The position numbers were made by a program, and so were the translations under genes. Below, one piece after another: positions 22,114 through 30,249 of a DNA stretch of 64,000 nt. Below the pieces are notes generated by a model, which had not been told where the DNA came from, ran no database searches, and was given only the letters and a program-made list of their open reading frames with translations. The DNA is from Hydrogenophaga sp. BPS33 (lineage in GTDB: Bacteria > Pseudomonadota > Gammaproteobacteria > Burkholderiales > Burkholderiaceae_C), in assembly GCF_009859475.1 (NCBI RefSeq), contig NZ_CP044549.1, positions 496,001 through 560,000 of the forward strand. Direction: 5' to 3'. How positions within the stretch are numbered: position 1 is the first letter of the stretch; the number at the start of each line of letters is the position of its first letter.

Positions 22114-22992
22114 ATGGGACAGAAAATCAACCCCACCGGGTTCCGCCTCGCCGTTTCGCGCAACTGGGCCAGCCGTTGGTACGCCAGCAACCGTGACTTC
22201 GCCGGCATGCTCGCCGAAGATGTCAAGGTGCGCGAGTACCTCAAGGGCAAGCTGAAGAACGCCGCCGTTTCGCGCGTCGTGATCGAGCGCCCCGCCAAGA
22301 ACGCCCGCATCACCATTTACTCGGCACGTCCGGGTGTGGTGATCGGCAAGAAAGGCGAAGACATCGAGAAGCTGAAGAAGGAGCTAGCCGCCAAGTTGGG
22401 TGTGCCGGTTGCGGTCAACATCGAAGAAGTGCGCAAGCCTGAAATCGATGCCAAGCTGATCGCCGACAGCATTACCCAGCAGCTTGAAAAGCGCATCATG
22501 TTCCGTCGTGCCATGAAGCGCGCCATGCAGAACGCGATGCGTCTGGGCGCGCAAGGCATCAAGATCATGTCGTCGGGCCGTCTCAACGGTATCGAAATCG
22601 CCCGTTGCGAGTGGTACCGCGAAGGTCGCGTACCGCTTCACACCCTGCGCGCCGACATCGACTACGGCACGTCCGAAGCCAAGACCACCTACGGCATCAT
22701 TGGTGTCAAGGTCTGGGTCTACAAGGGTGACACCCTCGGCCGCAACGACGCACCTGTCGCCGCCGAGCCGCGTGTCGAAGAAGAGCGTCGTCCGCGCGGT
22801 CCGCGCCGTGAGCGTCCAGCAGGTCCTCCTGCCCGAGCTGCGGTTCGCCGCCCTGGCGCCAACGCCGCTCCGGCCGATGGCAGCGACAAGCCTGCCGAGG
22901 CCACAGCCGGCACCGAAACCAAACCCGCCGTTAAGCGCGTTCGCAAAGACGCCGCGCCCGCATCTGCAGCTGCGGACGGCAAAGGAGAATAA
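22114..22992 (+). CDS. rpsC: 30S ribosomal protein S3 with C-terminal extension
   Basis: 292 aa, about 60 longer than the E. coli protein. The N-terminal KH domain ([18 protein letters not shown]) and C-terminal S3 domain are normal up to about residue 215. A low-complexity tail rich in Arg, Pro, Ala, Glu and Lys follows. Such tails are common among Burkholderiales S3 proteins and are probably disordered. S3 forms part of the mRNA entry site and helicase. Confidence 0.97.
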   Translation: MGQKINPTGFRLAVSRNWASRWYASNRDFAGMLAEDVKVREYLKGKLKNAAVSRVVIERPAKNARITIYSARPGVVIGKKGEDIEKLKKELAAKLGVPVAVNIEEVRKPEIDAKLIADSITQQLEKRIMFRRAMKRAMQNAMRLGAQGIKIMSSGRLNGIEIARCEWYREGRVPLHTLRADIDYGTSEAKTTYGIIGVKVWVYKGDTLGRNDAPVAAEPRVEEERRPRGPRRERPAGPPARAAVRRPGANAAPADGSDKPAEATAGTETKPAVKRVRKDAAPASAAADGKGE

Positions 22993-22994
22993 AC

Positions 22995-23411
22995 ATGTTG
23001 CAACCTGCTCGCCGCAAGTTCCGCAAAGAACAAAAAGGCCGCAATACCGGCGTTGCCACCAGTGGCGCTACCGTCGCTTTTGGCGACTTCGGCCTGAAGT
23101 CGACCGACCGTGGTCGTCTGACGGCCCGTCAGATCGAGGCCGCACGCCGTGCGATCTCCCGTCACGTGAAGCGTGGCGGCCGCATCTGGATTCGCGTGTT
23201 CCCGGACAAGCCAATCTCCAACAAGCCTGCCGAAGTCCGTATGGGCAACGGTAAGGGTTCTGTGGAGTACTACGTGGCCGAGATCCAGCCTGGCAAGGTG
23301 CTGTACGAGATCGTGGGCGTGCCTGAACAGCTGGCACGCGAAGCGTTCACGCTGGCTGCTGCCAAGCTTCCGTTGCGCACCACGTTCGTGACGCGCATGT
23401 TGGGTCAGTGA
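22995..23411 (+). CDS. rplP: 50S ribosomal protein L16
   Basis: 138 aa. Starts [19 protein letters not shown]; the conserved basic [25 protein letters not shown] region contacts tRNA in the A site. AAAGGAGAATAAAC supplies the ribosome site inside the end of rpsC. Confidence 0.98.
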   Translation: MLQPARRKFRKEQKGRNTGVATSGATVAFGDFGLKSTDRGRLTARQIEAARRAISRHVKRGGRIWIRVFPDKPISNKPAEVRMGNGKGSVEYYVAEIQPGKVLYEIVGVPEQLAREAFTLAAAKLPLRTTFVTRMLGQ

Positions 23412-23427
23412 TTCAGGAGAACACAAG

Positions 23428-23634
23428 ATGAAAACTGCTGAACTGCGCCAAAAGGATGTGGCCGGTCTCGAAGCCGAAGTGAAGTCTTTGCAAAAGGCCC
23501 ATTTCGGTTTGCGCATGCAAAAAGCCACGCAACAACTGAACAACAACGCCACGCTGGGTGACACCCGCCGTGCGATCGCTCGCGCCAAGACCATCCTGGC
23601 CGAGAAGCAGCGTGCCGCCGCCGCTGCCAAATAA
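23428..23634 (+). CDS. rpmC: 50S ribosomal protein L29
   Basis: 68 aa helical hairpin protein. [21 protein letters not shown] and the [12 protein letters not shown] segment are typical. It sits by the tunnel exit next to L23. AGGAGAACACAAG precedes the start. Confidence 0.97.
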   Translation: MKTAELRQKDVAGLEAEVKSLQKAHFGLRMQKATQQLNNNATLGDTRRAIARAKTILAEKQRAAAAAK

Positions 23635-23643
23635 GGAGTGACC

Positions 23644-23913
23644 ATGACGGAAGCTAAAACATCCCTCAAGCGCACCTTGGTTGGCAAGGTGGTCAGCGAC
23701 AAGCGCGCCAAGACCGTGACGGTCCTGGTGGAGCGCCGTGTGAAGCACGAGCTGTACGACAAGATCGTGGCTAAGTCGAGCAAATACCACGCGCACGACG
23801 AAAAGGGCGAGTACAAGATGGGCGACGTGATCGAGATCACCGAAAGCCGTCCGCTGTCCAAGACCAAGAACTGGGTTGCTACGCGCTTGGTGCAAAAGGC
23901 CGCGCTGGTCTGA
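23644..23913 (+). CDS. rpsQ: 30S ribosomal protein S17
   Basis: 89 aa OB-fold protein. The conserved [21 protein letters not shown] and [19 protein letters not shown] are present. ATG 23644 is preferred to GTG 23638 because AAGGAGTGACC is correctly spaced for it. It is the last gene of this ribosomal operon here; a terminator follows where most genomes continue with rplN. Confidence 0.98.
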   Translation: MTEAKTSLKRTLVGKVVSDKRAKTVTVLVERRVKHELYDKIVAKSSKYHAHDEKGEYKMGDVIEITESRPLSKTKNWVATRLVQKAALV

Positions 23914-23945
23914 GCCTCTTTACGCCGCTTCGCGGCGTATATTCG

Positions 23946-23980
23946 AAAAGCGACCGACAATTCGGTCGCTTTTTCTTTTC
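23946..23980 (+). terminator. intrinsic terminator closing the ribosomal operon
   Basis: Stem AGCGACCGA (23949-23957) / TCGGTCGCT (23962-23970), extended by AAA/TTT, loop CAAT, then a T-rich run TTTTCTTTT. A second hairpin TACGCCGC/GCGGCGTA (23921-23939) sits just before it without a T tract. Confidence 0.9.
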
Positions 23981-24044
23981 CGGGGTCCGAATTCCAAGGG
24001 CCTTTCCAGCCACGGCCAAGGGGCCACACGACAAGGAGCACAGC

Positions 24045-24557
24045 ATGATCAAGGTGGGTGACAAGATTCCAGCAGCAACGCTGATGGAGTACAGCGAGGT
24101 CGAGGGCAATGGGTGCAGCATTGGCCCGAATCCCGTGGATGTGCAGAAGGCGTCTGCCGGCAAGACGATCGCGGTGTTCGCGCTGCCGGGCGCATTCACG
24201 CCGACATGTTCGGCCAAGCATGTGCCAGGCTATGTGGAGCAAGCCGCCGCGCTGAAGGGGGCTGGCGTGGACGAAATCTGGTGTCTGAGCGTGAACGATG
24301 CCTTTGTGATGGGTGCCTGGGCGCGCGAGCAGAAGACCGCGGACAAGGTGCGCATGCTGGCCGACGGCAGCGCGGACTTCGCCAAGGCGACGGGATTGAC
24401 GCTCGATCTCTCCGGCCGCGGCATGGGTTTGCGCAGCAACCGCTATTCGATGTTGATCAAGGATGGCGTGGTCAAATCCCTGAACGTAGAGGCCCCTGGC
24501 AAGTTCGAGGTGAGCGACGCGGGGACCCTGTTGGCCCAGGCCAAAGCAGGCGTCTGA
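24045..24557 (+). CDS. peroxiredoxin, Prx5/AHP1 type
   Basis: 170 aa redoxin. The peroxidatic Cys is C55 in PGAFTPTCSAKHVPGY, the standard Prx5 active site. The product reduces hydrogen and alkyl peroxides with thiol partners (glutaredoxin or thioredoxin) in the cytosol. AAGGAGCACAGC precedes the ATG. It is a single-gene unit with its own terminator at 24579-24610. Confidence 0.92.
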   Translation: MIKVGDKIPAATLMEYSEVEGNGCSIGPNPVDVQKASAGKTIAVFALPGAFTPTCSAKHVPGYVEQAAALKGAGVDEIWCLSVNDAFVMGAWAREQKTADKVRMLADGSADFAKATGLTLDLSGRGMGLRSNRYSMLIKDGVVKSLNVEAPGKFEVSDAGTLLAQAKAGV

Positions 24558-24578
24558 TTTCCTGCTGGATATACCAGG

Positions 24579-24610
24579 GCCGCCGGTGGAAACACTCGGC
24601 GGCTTATTTT
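24579..24610 (+). terminator. intrinsic terminator after the peroxiredoxin gene
   Basis: Stem GCCGCCG (24579-24585) / CGGCGGC (24597-24603) with an inner GTG/CAC, loop GAAA, followed by TTATTTT. Confidence 0.75.
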
Positions 24611-24634
24611 CGGTGGGCTGTTACGGCCGTGGTG

Positions 24635-25132
24635 TCAGAGATCGACTTTCAGGTAGTGTGCCCCCGGGATCGGGTTGTGGTAATACGGTGCCACTTCCAC
24701 GAAGCCCACCTCCTGGTAGAGGGCGCGGGCGGTTTCCATGTCGTTCAAGGTGTCGAGCAGCATGGTGGTGTAGCCGTTGAGGCGCCCGTCGGTCAGGATG
24801 CGCTCCACCAGCAGCCGGCCCAGACCAAAGCCACGGAATGCGGGGCGCACGAACAGGCGCTTCATTTCGCATGCGTTGAGATGGTCGGTGTTGTAGAGCG
24901 GGCGCATGGCGCAGCAACCGGCAGGCTCGCCGTCCACATAGGCCACCAGCAAGGCGCCCGAAGGCGGCGCATAGGCGCCGGGTAGCTCGGCCAGTTCGGC
25001 GTCGAAATCTTGGAAGCACAGATCGATGTCCAGTCCGGCCTGGTAGTCCAGGAACAGCTGGCGCACGGTATGCAAGTCGTCGGGAAACTGGGCCGGTCTC
25101 AATGAGATCACGGCGGCTCCGGTGTCGGTCAT
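24635..25132 (-). CDS. GNAT family N-acetyltransferase
   Basis: 165 aa. The acetyl-CoA pyrophosphate loop is at RPAFRGFGLGRLLVERI (Q/RxxGxG/A type), with the upstream strand EMKRLFVRPA and the late LYQEVGFVEVAPYY that are standard GNAT elements. The acceptor substrate is unknown. It is convergent with the peroxiredoxin gene. Confidence 0.88.
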   Translation of the reverse strand: MTDTGAAVISLRPAQFPDDLHTVRQLFLDYQAGLDIDLCFQDFDAELAELPGAYAPPSGALLVAYVDGEPAGCCAMRPLYNTDHLNACEMKRLFVRPAFRGFGLGRLLVERILTDGRLNGYTTMLLDTLNDMETARALYQEVGFVEVAPYYHNPIPGAHYLKVDL

Positions 25133-25205
25133 GGCGGGAGGGGTGCAGGGGCAGAGCCCCGGGCAATGGGGTGGCTGCCACTATACGACAGCCCACGCCA
25201 GAGTC

Positions 25206-25874
25206 TCAGAAAGCACTGCCCAGACCGACCAGCCACGTCACTGCGCCAGCGCACAGCCCGAACACCACAAGCGCGAGCGAACGGGTGCCCACGGTATCGC
25301 GTGCGCTGGGCGCGGGGATCGCCACTTGCTTGTCGCCAGCGACCATGGGCTTCACCAGCGTCTGCTTCTTGATCCACTTGTAGTAGGCGATGGCCATCAG
25401 ATGCAGGCCCACGAGCCCGAAGATGATCAGTTTTCCAAGGTTCTTGTGGTAGTTGGTGGCGAGCGCGACGGTGTCTCCGGAGACGAAGCGCACCAGAGGG
25501 CCGAAGAAGGAGATCTCGTCGTCACTGATCAGGCCCGTGCCGACCTGAGCTAGCAGGATCAGCAGCAGTGCGAACACGGACAACACGCCCAGCGGACTGT
25601 GGCCCACCTGGTGCTCGGGCTTGGCACGTCCTTTCACGTGGGCCCATAGCGAAGAAGGCCCGTAGAGGAAGCTGCTGAAGCGCGACCAGTGCCCGCCAAT
25701 GAAGCCCCAGACCAGGCGGAACAGCAACAGGGTCAGCACGGCATAGCCCAGGCGCAGGTGCCAGTTCATCCAGTTGCCACCGACACTGCCGGTGACGATC
25801 AGGCCGATCACGCAAGCGGCGAGCAGCCAATGGAACAGACGGGTAGGGAGATCCCAGACGCGGATGGTTTGCAT
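25206..25874 (-). CDS. cytochrome b561/b6-like membrane protein
   Basis: 222 aa with about five membrane segments. It begins MQTIRVWDLPTRLFHWLLA, the usual opening of the diheme cytochrome b561 family, whose helix histidines (FHW, NWHLRLGY, NYHKNLGK, GLHLMAI) are visible here as heme-ligand candidates. ATG 25874 is used; an upstream frame adds non-family residues. It diverges from the cytochrome c' gene across 160 bases. This pairing is common, and the two may exchange electrons or share control. Confidence 0.87.
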   Translation of the reverse strand: MQTIRVWDLPTRLFHWLLAACVIGLIVTGSVGGNWMNWHLRLGYAVLTLLLFRLVWGFIGGHWSRFSSFLYGPSSLWAHVKGRAKPEHQVGHSPLGVLSVFALLLILLAQVGTGLISDDEISFFGPLVRFVSGDTVALATNYHKNLGKLIIFGLVGLHLMAIAYYKWIKKQTLVKPMVAGDKQVAIPAPSARDTVGTRSLALVVFGLCAGAVTWLVGLGSAF

Positions 25875-26034
25875 GGTGATGGGCCGTGGGTGTTGGTCGG
25901 GTTTGAAGGGCGGATGGATGGAGAAGGTATACCGGAAAACAGTTCCCACGGAACTTTGGCCGGGCACCTACACTCCTGTGCGGGTGGCCCCGAGGGTCAC
26001 GCCACCAAGCACCACAACCTCCTCAGGAGTCTTC

Positions 26035-26487
26035 ATGAAAATAATCGCCCCACTGGCACTGACCCTTGCTTTCGGCACACTTTCGGCGCCTGTGTTCGCG
26101 CAATTCCAGAAGCCCGAAGACGCGGTGAAGTACCGCAAGTCGGCCCTGACCGTGATGGCTACCCACTTCGGTCGCATCGGTGCGATGGCCAACGGCCGTG
26201 CGCCTTTCGATGCCAAGGTGGCCGCTGACAGCGCTGCGATCGTGGAGACCATGAGCAAGTTGCCATGGGAGGGTTTCGTGGCCGGTACTGACAAGGGCGA
26301 AACCCGTGCGTAGCCCAAGATCTGGACCGAGCAGGCCAAGTTCAAGGAAGCGTCTGACAAGCTTCAGGTGGAGACCGCAAAACTGAACACAGCAGCCAAG
26401 ACCGGCAGTCTGGATGCCATCAAGACCGCTTTCGGTGCGGTGGGTCAGAGCTGCAAGGCGTGCCACGACGTCTACCGCAAGGACTGA
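26035..26487 (+). pseudogene. cytochrome c' gene interrupted by an in-frame amber codon
   Basis: A 150-codon frame from ATG 26035 (AGGAG upstream) to TGA 26485-26487 is broken by a single TAG at 26311-26313, codon 93. Before it lie a signal peptide (FGTLSAPVFAQ) and the N-terminal helices. After it the same frame continues as a normal class II cytochrome c to the heme motif CKACH (residues 140-144) and ends YRKD. No frameshift is seen. Members of the family usually have RAKP near this point, so one base change in a Lys, Gln or Glu codon would explain it. A sequencing error is the main alternative. As read, the truncated product would lack heme. Confidence 0.85.
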
Positions 26488-26508
26488 GTGCCGCATGCTC
26501 TGAAATGC

Positions 26509-26538
26509 AAAAGCCGGAACGACGTTCCGGCTTTTTTT
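26509..26538. terminator. bidirectional intrinsic terminator
   Basis: AAAAGCCGGAAC (26509-26520) / GTTCCGG CTTTTTTT (26524-26538) around GAC. The A run and the T run make it usable from both sides; it separates the cytochrome c' gene and the convergent TlpA-like gene. Confidence 0.9.
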
Positions 26539-26560
26539 GTGCCTGGCGACAGGCGCCGCC

Positions 26561-27091
26561 TCAGGTGGGTTTGGCCAGCAGCTCCTCGATCAGCGCATGC
26601 AGCGCGGGAAAGTCCGGCTCGCCGACGAAGCGTTTGACGATGCGGCCCTGCTTGTCCACCAGGTAGGTGGTGGGCGTGAGCTTCACATCGCCCCAGTCTT
26701 TTGCGATGGCTCCTGTGTTGTCCAGTGCGACCTTGAAGGGAATCTGGCGCGACTGCACGAAGTTGAGCACCCAGGCGGGCGGGTCGTATTCCATGGCCAC
26801 GGCCATGGTGTCGAACCCCTGGCCTTCGTACTTCTTGTAGGTGGCAACGATGGAAGGCATTTCCTTCACGCAGGTCACGCAGGTGGTCGCCCAGAAGTTC
26901 ACGAGGGTGACCTTGCCTTTGAAGTCGGCCGTGGTGGCTTTGCTGCCATCGAGCAGCACAAAGGTGGATTCCGGGGCGGTGTCGCGTGTGGAACATCCGG
27001 CTGCCAACCCGAGTGCGCTGACGGCGCCGAGGGCTGCCACGGCCTGCAGGGCATGGCGGCGTCGGCGTCCGCTGGGACTGAGAGATGTCAT
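26561..27091 (-). CDS. TlpA/ResA-like thioredoxin-fold lipoprotein
   Basis: 176 aa. An Arg-rich start and hydrophobic segment lead to lipobox LAAGC with C33 as the lipidated Cys. The redox motif is CVTC (C71-C74) in FWATTCVTCVKEMP; the cis-Pro is in LTPTTYLVDKQG. These membrane-tethered reductases keep c-type cytochrome apoproteins or other exported thiols reduced. The position opposite the cytochrome c' gene fits that, but is not proof. It diverges from the DUF4197-type gene. Confidence 0.9.
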   Translation of the reverse strand: MTSLSPSGRRRRHALQAVAALGAVSALGLAAGCSTRDTAPESTFVLLDGSKATTADFKGKVTLVNFWATTCVTCVKEMPSIVATYKKYEGQGFDTMAVAMEYDPPAWVLNFVQSRQIPFKVALDNTGAIAKDWGDVKLTPTTYLVDKQGRIVKRFVGEPDFPALHALIEELLAKPT

Positions 27092-27165
27092 TGTCTTTAC
27101 ACTTCCTGGGGGCTACATTGCCCTCATCCATCGTTGAAAAAGCCCGCCTCTTCCGGAGAATTGCC

Positions 27166-27870
27166 ATGCTGCGTCGCCAGTTTACCCAGTCCACCACAGC
27201 CCTGATCGGACTGTTGGTGCTTGCCGCGCATCAACAAGCCAAGGCGCTGTCTCTGGGCGATCTCACCGACGGCGATGCGAGTCAGGGCATCAAGGTGGCC
27301 CTGGAGAAAGGCGCGCTGGCAGCGGTCGCTTTGCTGGGCAAGACCGATGGATTCCTCGGCAATCCAAAAGTTCGGATTCCTTTGCCCGGATTTCTCGAGG
27401 ATGCGTCCAAGCTGCTCAAGATGACCGGCCAGGGCAAGCGCGTGGACGAGCTGGTGACCAGCATGAACCGCGCCGCCGAGGCGGCCGTGCCCATGGGGCG
27501 GGACGTGCTGGTGGGCGCCGTCAAGTCCATGTCGGTGACCGATGCCAAGAACATCCTGGGCGGTGGCGACAACTCGGTCACCCAGTTCTTTGCGGAAAAA
27601 ACGCGCACGCCCTTGGGCGAAAAATTCCTGCCCATCGTCACCCAGGCGACGGAAAAAGTGGGTCTGGCGAATACCTACAACAAGGTTGCGGGCAAGGTGG
27701 CGGGGCTGGGCCTGGTGAAGTCGGAGGACGCGAACATCCAGCGCTACGTGACCGGCAAATCGCTGGACGGGCTCTACACCATCATCGGTGAGGAGGAGCG
27801 CAAGATCCGCCAGGACCCGGTGGGCACGGGCAGCGCCATCCTCAAGAAGGTTTTTGGCGCGATGAAGTAG
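27166..27870 (+). CDS. DUF4197-type exported protein
   Basis: 234 aa. A signal peptide (LLVLAAHQQAKA) precedes a helical domain. LSLGDLTDGDASQGIKVALEKGALAAV and the GGDNSVTQFFAEKTRTPLGEKFLPIV segment fit the uncharacterised DUF4197 family as I recall it. ATG 27166 is supported by CCGGAGAA upstream. The 75-base gap to the divergent TlpA-like gene must hold the promoters. No function is known. Confidence 0.75.
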   Translation: MLRRQFTQSTTALIGLLVLAAHQQAKALSLGDLTDGDASQGIKVALEKGALAAVALLGKTDGFLGNPKVRIPLPGFLEDASKLLKMTGQGKRVDELVTSMNRAAEAAVPMGRDVLVGAVKSMSVTDAKNILGGGDNSVTQFFAEKTRTPLGEKFLPIVTQATEKVGLANTYNKVAGKVAGLGLVKSEDANIQRYVTGKSLDGLYTIIGEEERKIRQDPVGTGSAILKKVFGAMK

Positions 27871-27895
27871 GCCAGGGCCCGCGCGGCGCATTGGC

Positions 27896-28330
27896 CTATC
27901 GAAGCTTGCGGCGCGCCTCCGCGAGTCGGGCTTCGAGATACTCACCGTAGAAGTCGGGCACAGCGATGCCCACCAGACGCTCGGCCAGCTCACGTCCGTC
28001 GGGGCCGAAGAACAACACCGTCGGTGTGAAGCGGGCCTTCCAGGCGCGTGCCTGCTCTGCCGGGGTGGTCATCTGGCCGTCAAAACCTTGCAGGTTGCTC
28101 TTGCGATCGAGCACGTCCACTTCCACCGCGTGCACTTTGCCCTCACGCCGCATGGGCAGCAGGTAGTGGCCGCGCACGATGGCGCAATAGGGGCAGCCTT
28201 CCAGCGAGGTCATGACCACGAGGGGTTCGCCTTTCGCCGCCGCGGCTTGCCCCGCGCCGCGCAACGAGGTGGCGGTGGGCAGGGTGGCCGCGGCTGGGGC
28301 TGGAGTTGCGGGGCTTTTGACGTCGCTCAC
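27896..28330 (-). CDS. thioredoxin-fold protein (CPYC motif)
   Basis: About 144 aa. A thioredoxin-like fold with EGCPYCAIVRGHYL as redox-active pair and the cis-Pro region FTPTVLFFGPDG. The N-terminus is Ala/Pro-rich and only weakly hydrophobic, so location is unclear. GTG 28330 lies 14 bases past the CoA-transferase stop; GTG 28354, overlapping that gene by 11 bases, is the alternative start. It is co-directional with and probably co-transcribed with the CoA-transferase gene. Confidence 0.75.
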   Translation of the reverse strand: MSDVKSPATPAPAAATLPTATSLRGAGQAAAAKGEPLVVMTSLEGCPYCAIVRGHYLLPMRREGKVHAVEVDVLDRKSNLQGFDGQMTTPAEQARAWKARFTPTVLFFGPDGRELAERLVGIAVPDFYGEYLEARLAEARRKLR

Positions 28331-28343
28331 GGAGGAACCCCGG

Positions 28344-29609
28344 TCAGATGGCACCGCTGCGTTGCAACTCGATCACGCGAGCGGGTAGCGTGTCCAGCCA
28401 ATCCTTCAGCACCTCGGCGGTGTGTTCGCCCAGCAAAGGCGGAGGCAGGTCGTTGCGCACGGGCGTGGCGCCCAGCTTCATCGGACTGGCCACCAGGTCC
28501 ATTTCGTCGGCCAACGGGTGCGCCCAGGTGTGCACCATGTGGCGCGAGCGCACGTGCTCGTCGGCAAACACCTCGGCCAGGTTGTTGATGGGTCCGCAGG
28601 GCACCTTGGCGGCTTCCAGCGCGGCGAGCCAGTCGGCCTTGCCGCGCGCCTTGAGGATATCGGCCAGCATGGGCACCAGCACCTCCCGATGGCGCACACG
28701 GTTCTGGTTCTGCGCGAAGCGCGCATCGGTGGCCAACTCGGGGCGGCCGGCGACGGCGCAAAACTTGGCGAACTGGCCGTCGTTGCCCACCGCCAGAATG
28801 ATGTGCTGGGCTTGGCCCTGCGCGTCGGGCGCGACCTCGAACACCTGGTACGGCACGATGTTGGTATGGGCGTTGCCCGCACGCCCGGGCATCTTGCCGT
28901 CCGCGCGGCCGCGCACGAGATAGTTGGCGCCGAGGTTGGCGAGCATGGCGACTTGCGTGTCGAGCAGTGCCATGTCGATGTGCTGGCCTTCGCCGGTGCG
29001 CTCTGCATGGCGCAAGGCCGCCTGGATCGCCACGGTGGCGTACATGCCGGTGAACAGGTCGGCCACGGCCACCCCGACTTTTTGCGGACCGCCGCCCGGG
29101 AGATCATCGCGTTCGCCCGTCAGGCTCATGAGGCCGCCCATGGCCTGGATGGCGAAGTCGTAACCGGCGCGGTCCTTGTAAGGGCCGGTTTGGCCGAAGC
29201 CGGTGATGGAGCAGTAGACGAGCCTGGGGTTGATCGCGCTCAGTGTGGGGTAGTCCAGGCCGTAGCGTGCCATGTCGCCTACCTTGTAGTTCTCCACGAA
29301 CACGTCGGCCTTGGCTGCGAGCTCACGGATCAGCGACTGGCCATCGGGTGTGGCGATGTCGCAGGTGATGGAGCGCTTGTTGCGATTGGCCCCGAGGTAG
29401 TACGCGGCTTCGGCGGTATCGCTGCCATCGCGCCCGCGCAGAAATGGCGGCCCCCAACCGCGCGTGTCATCGCCACCGGGGTGGTTCTGCCTTGGTGGAC
29501 GCTCCACCTTTACCACGTCGGCGCCGAGGTCGGCCAGCGTCTGTGTGCACCAAGGGCCTGCGAGCACGCGGGAGAGATCGAGTATGCGGATACCATCCAA
29601 AGCGTTCAT
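28344..29609 (-). CDS. CaiB/BaiF family (class III) CoA-transferase
   Basis: 421 aa. The N-terminal GIRILDLSRVLAGPWCTQTLADLGADVVKVE is the family signature; the catalytic Asp is expected in the YDFAIQAMGG region. The enzyme moves CoA between carboxylic acids, often succinyl-CoA to a hydroxy- or dicarboxylic acid (such as glutarate or mesaconate). ATG 29609 is chosen because the next 23 upstream codons are not family-like. Substrate unknown. Confidence 0.9.
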   Translation of the reverse strand: MNALDGIRILDLSRVLAGPWCTQTLADLGADVVKVERPPRQNHPGGDDTRGWGPPFLRGRDGSDTAEAAYYLGANRNKRSITCDIATPDGQSLIRELAAKADVFVENYKVGDMARYGLDYPTLSAINPRLVYCSITGFGQTGPYKDRAGYDFAIQAMGGLMSLTGERDDLPGGGPQKVGVAVADLFTGMYATVAIQAALRHAERTGEGQHIDMALLDTQVAMLANLGANYLVRGRADGKMPGRAGNAHTNIVPYQVFEVAPDAQGQAQHIILAVGNDGQFAKFCAVAGRPELATDARFAQNQNRVRHREVLVPMLADILKARGKADWLAALEAAKVPCGPINNLAEVFADEHVRSRHMVHTWAHPLADEMDLVASPMKLGATPVRNDLPPPLLGEHTAEVLKDWLDTLPARVIELQRSGAI

Positions 29610-29676
29610 GTCGCCATTGTGCGCGAGGCCGCGGCTTGAGCGCTGTCTCGGCGGTGGCCTGTTGCGCTGGAAATCC

Positions 29677-30249
29677 ATGTTCGTCTCTGCCTTGGGCTGC
29701 CTGTTTCACCGTTGTGGCTTGCGCCCCTTGGCGCTTTTGCTGGGTTCCGTGGGGATGTTGGGCGCGTGTTCGCCCACTTTCAACTGGCGTGAGTTGCGCC
29801 TGCAGGGCACGCCGCTGCAGGCGCTGATGCCGTGCAAGGTGGAGATCGCCTCGCGCCCCGTGTCCTTGGACGGGGGCACTCCTGTCGAGCTTCACATGCA
29901 CAGTTGCGACGCAGGCGGTTTGACCTTTGCGCTGTCTTGGGCCGAGCTGGGTGATGCCACCCGGGTGCCCGCGGCACTCGCCGGCTGGCGGCGCGCTTCG
30001 TTGAGCGCCATACGGGTGGATCCGGCACGTGTCGACGAGCCCGCAACGCAGTGGAGTGCCGGGGTGCCCGGCGCCACGCAGGTCATGGGCTTGACCGCGC
30101 TCGGCACGGACCCACGAGGCCAGCCTGTGCAGATGCGCGCGTTGCATTTTGTGCGTGAATCGAAGATGTACCAAGCCGCCATCTATGGCCCCGCCTTGAA
30201 AGATGCGAATGTGACCTCGGCTTTTTTTGAGGGGCTCAAGCTGCCATGA
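29677..30249 (+). CDS. hypothetical lipoprotein
   Basis: 190 aa, not recognised. The N-terminal hydrophobic stretch ends in VGMLGAC, a plausible lipobox, suggesting an outer- or inner-membrane lipoprotein facing the periplasm. The remainder is a soluble alpha/beta-looking domain with two Cys (MPCKVE, MHSCDAG) that could form a disulfide. It is translationally coupled (ATGA) to the MFS transporter gene that follows. Function not inferable. Confidence 0.65.
   Translation: MFVSALGCLFHRCGLRPLALLLGSVGMLGACSPTFNWRELRLQGTPLQALMPCKVEIASRPVSLDGGTPVELHMHSCDAGGLTFALSWAELGDATRVPAALAGWRRASLSAIRVDPARVDEPATQWSAGVPGATQVMGLTALGTDPRGQPVQMRALHFVRESKMYQAAIYGPALKDANVTSAFFEGLKLP

Noticed and set aside
23921..23939. 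TACGCCGC/GCGGCGTA hairpin as terminator of rpsQ
   Set aside because: No T tract follows; the next hairpin at 23946-23980 has the full terminator form.
26311..26313. Amber codon read as pyrrolysine or programmed readthrough
   Set aside because: No pyl genes or recoding structure are in view, and Burkholderiales are not known to use pyrrolysine. A point mutation or sequencing error is simpler.
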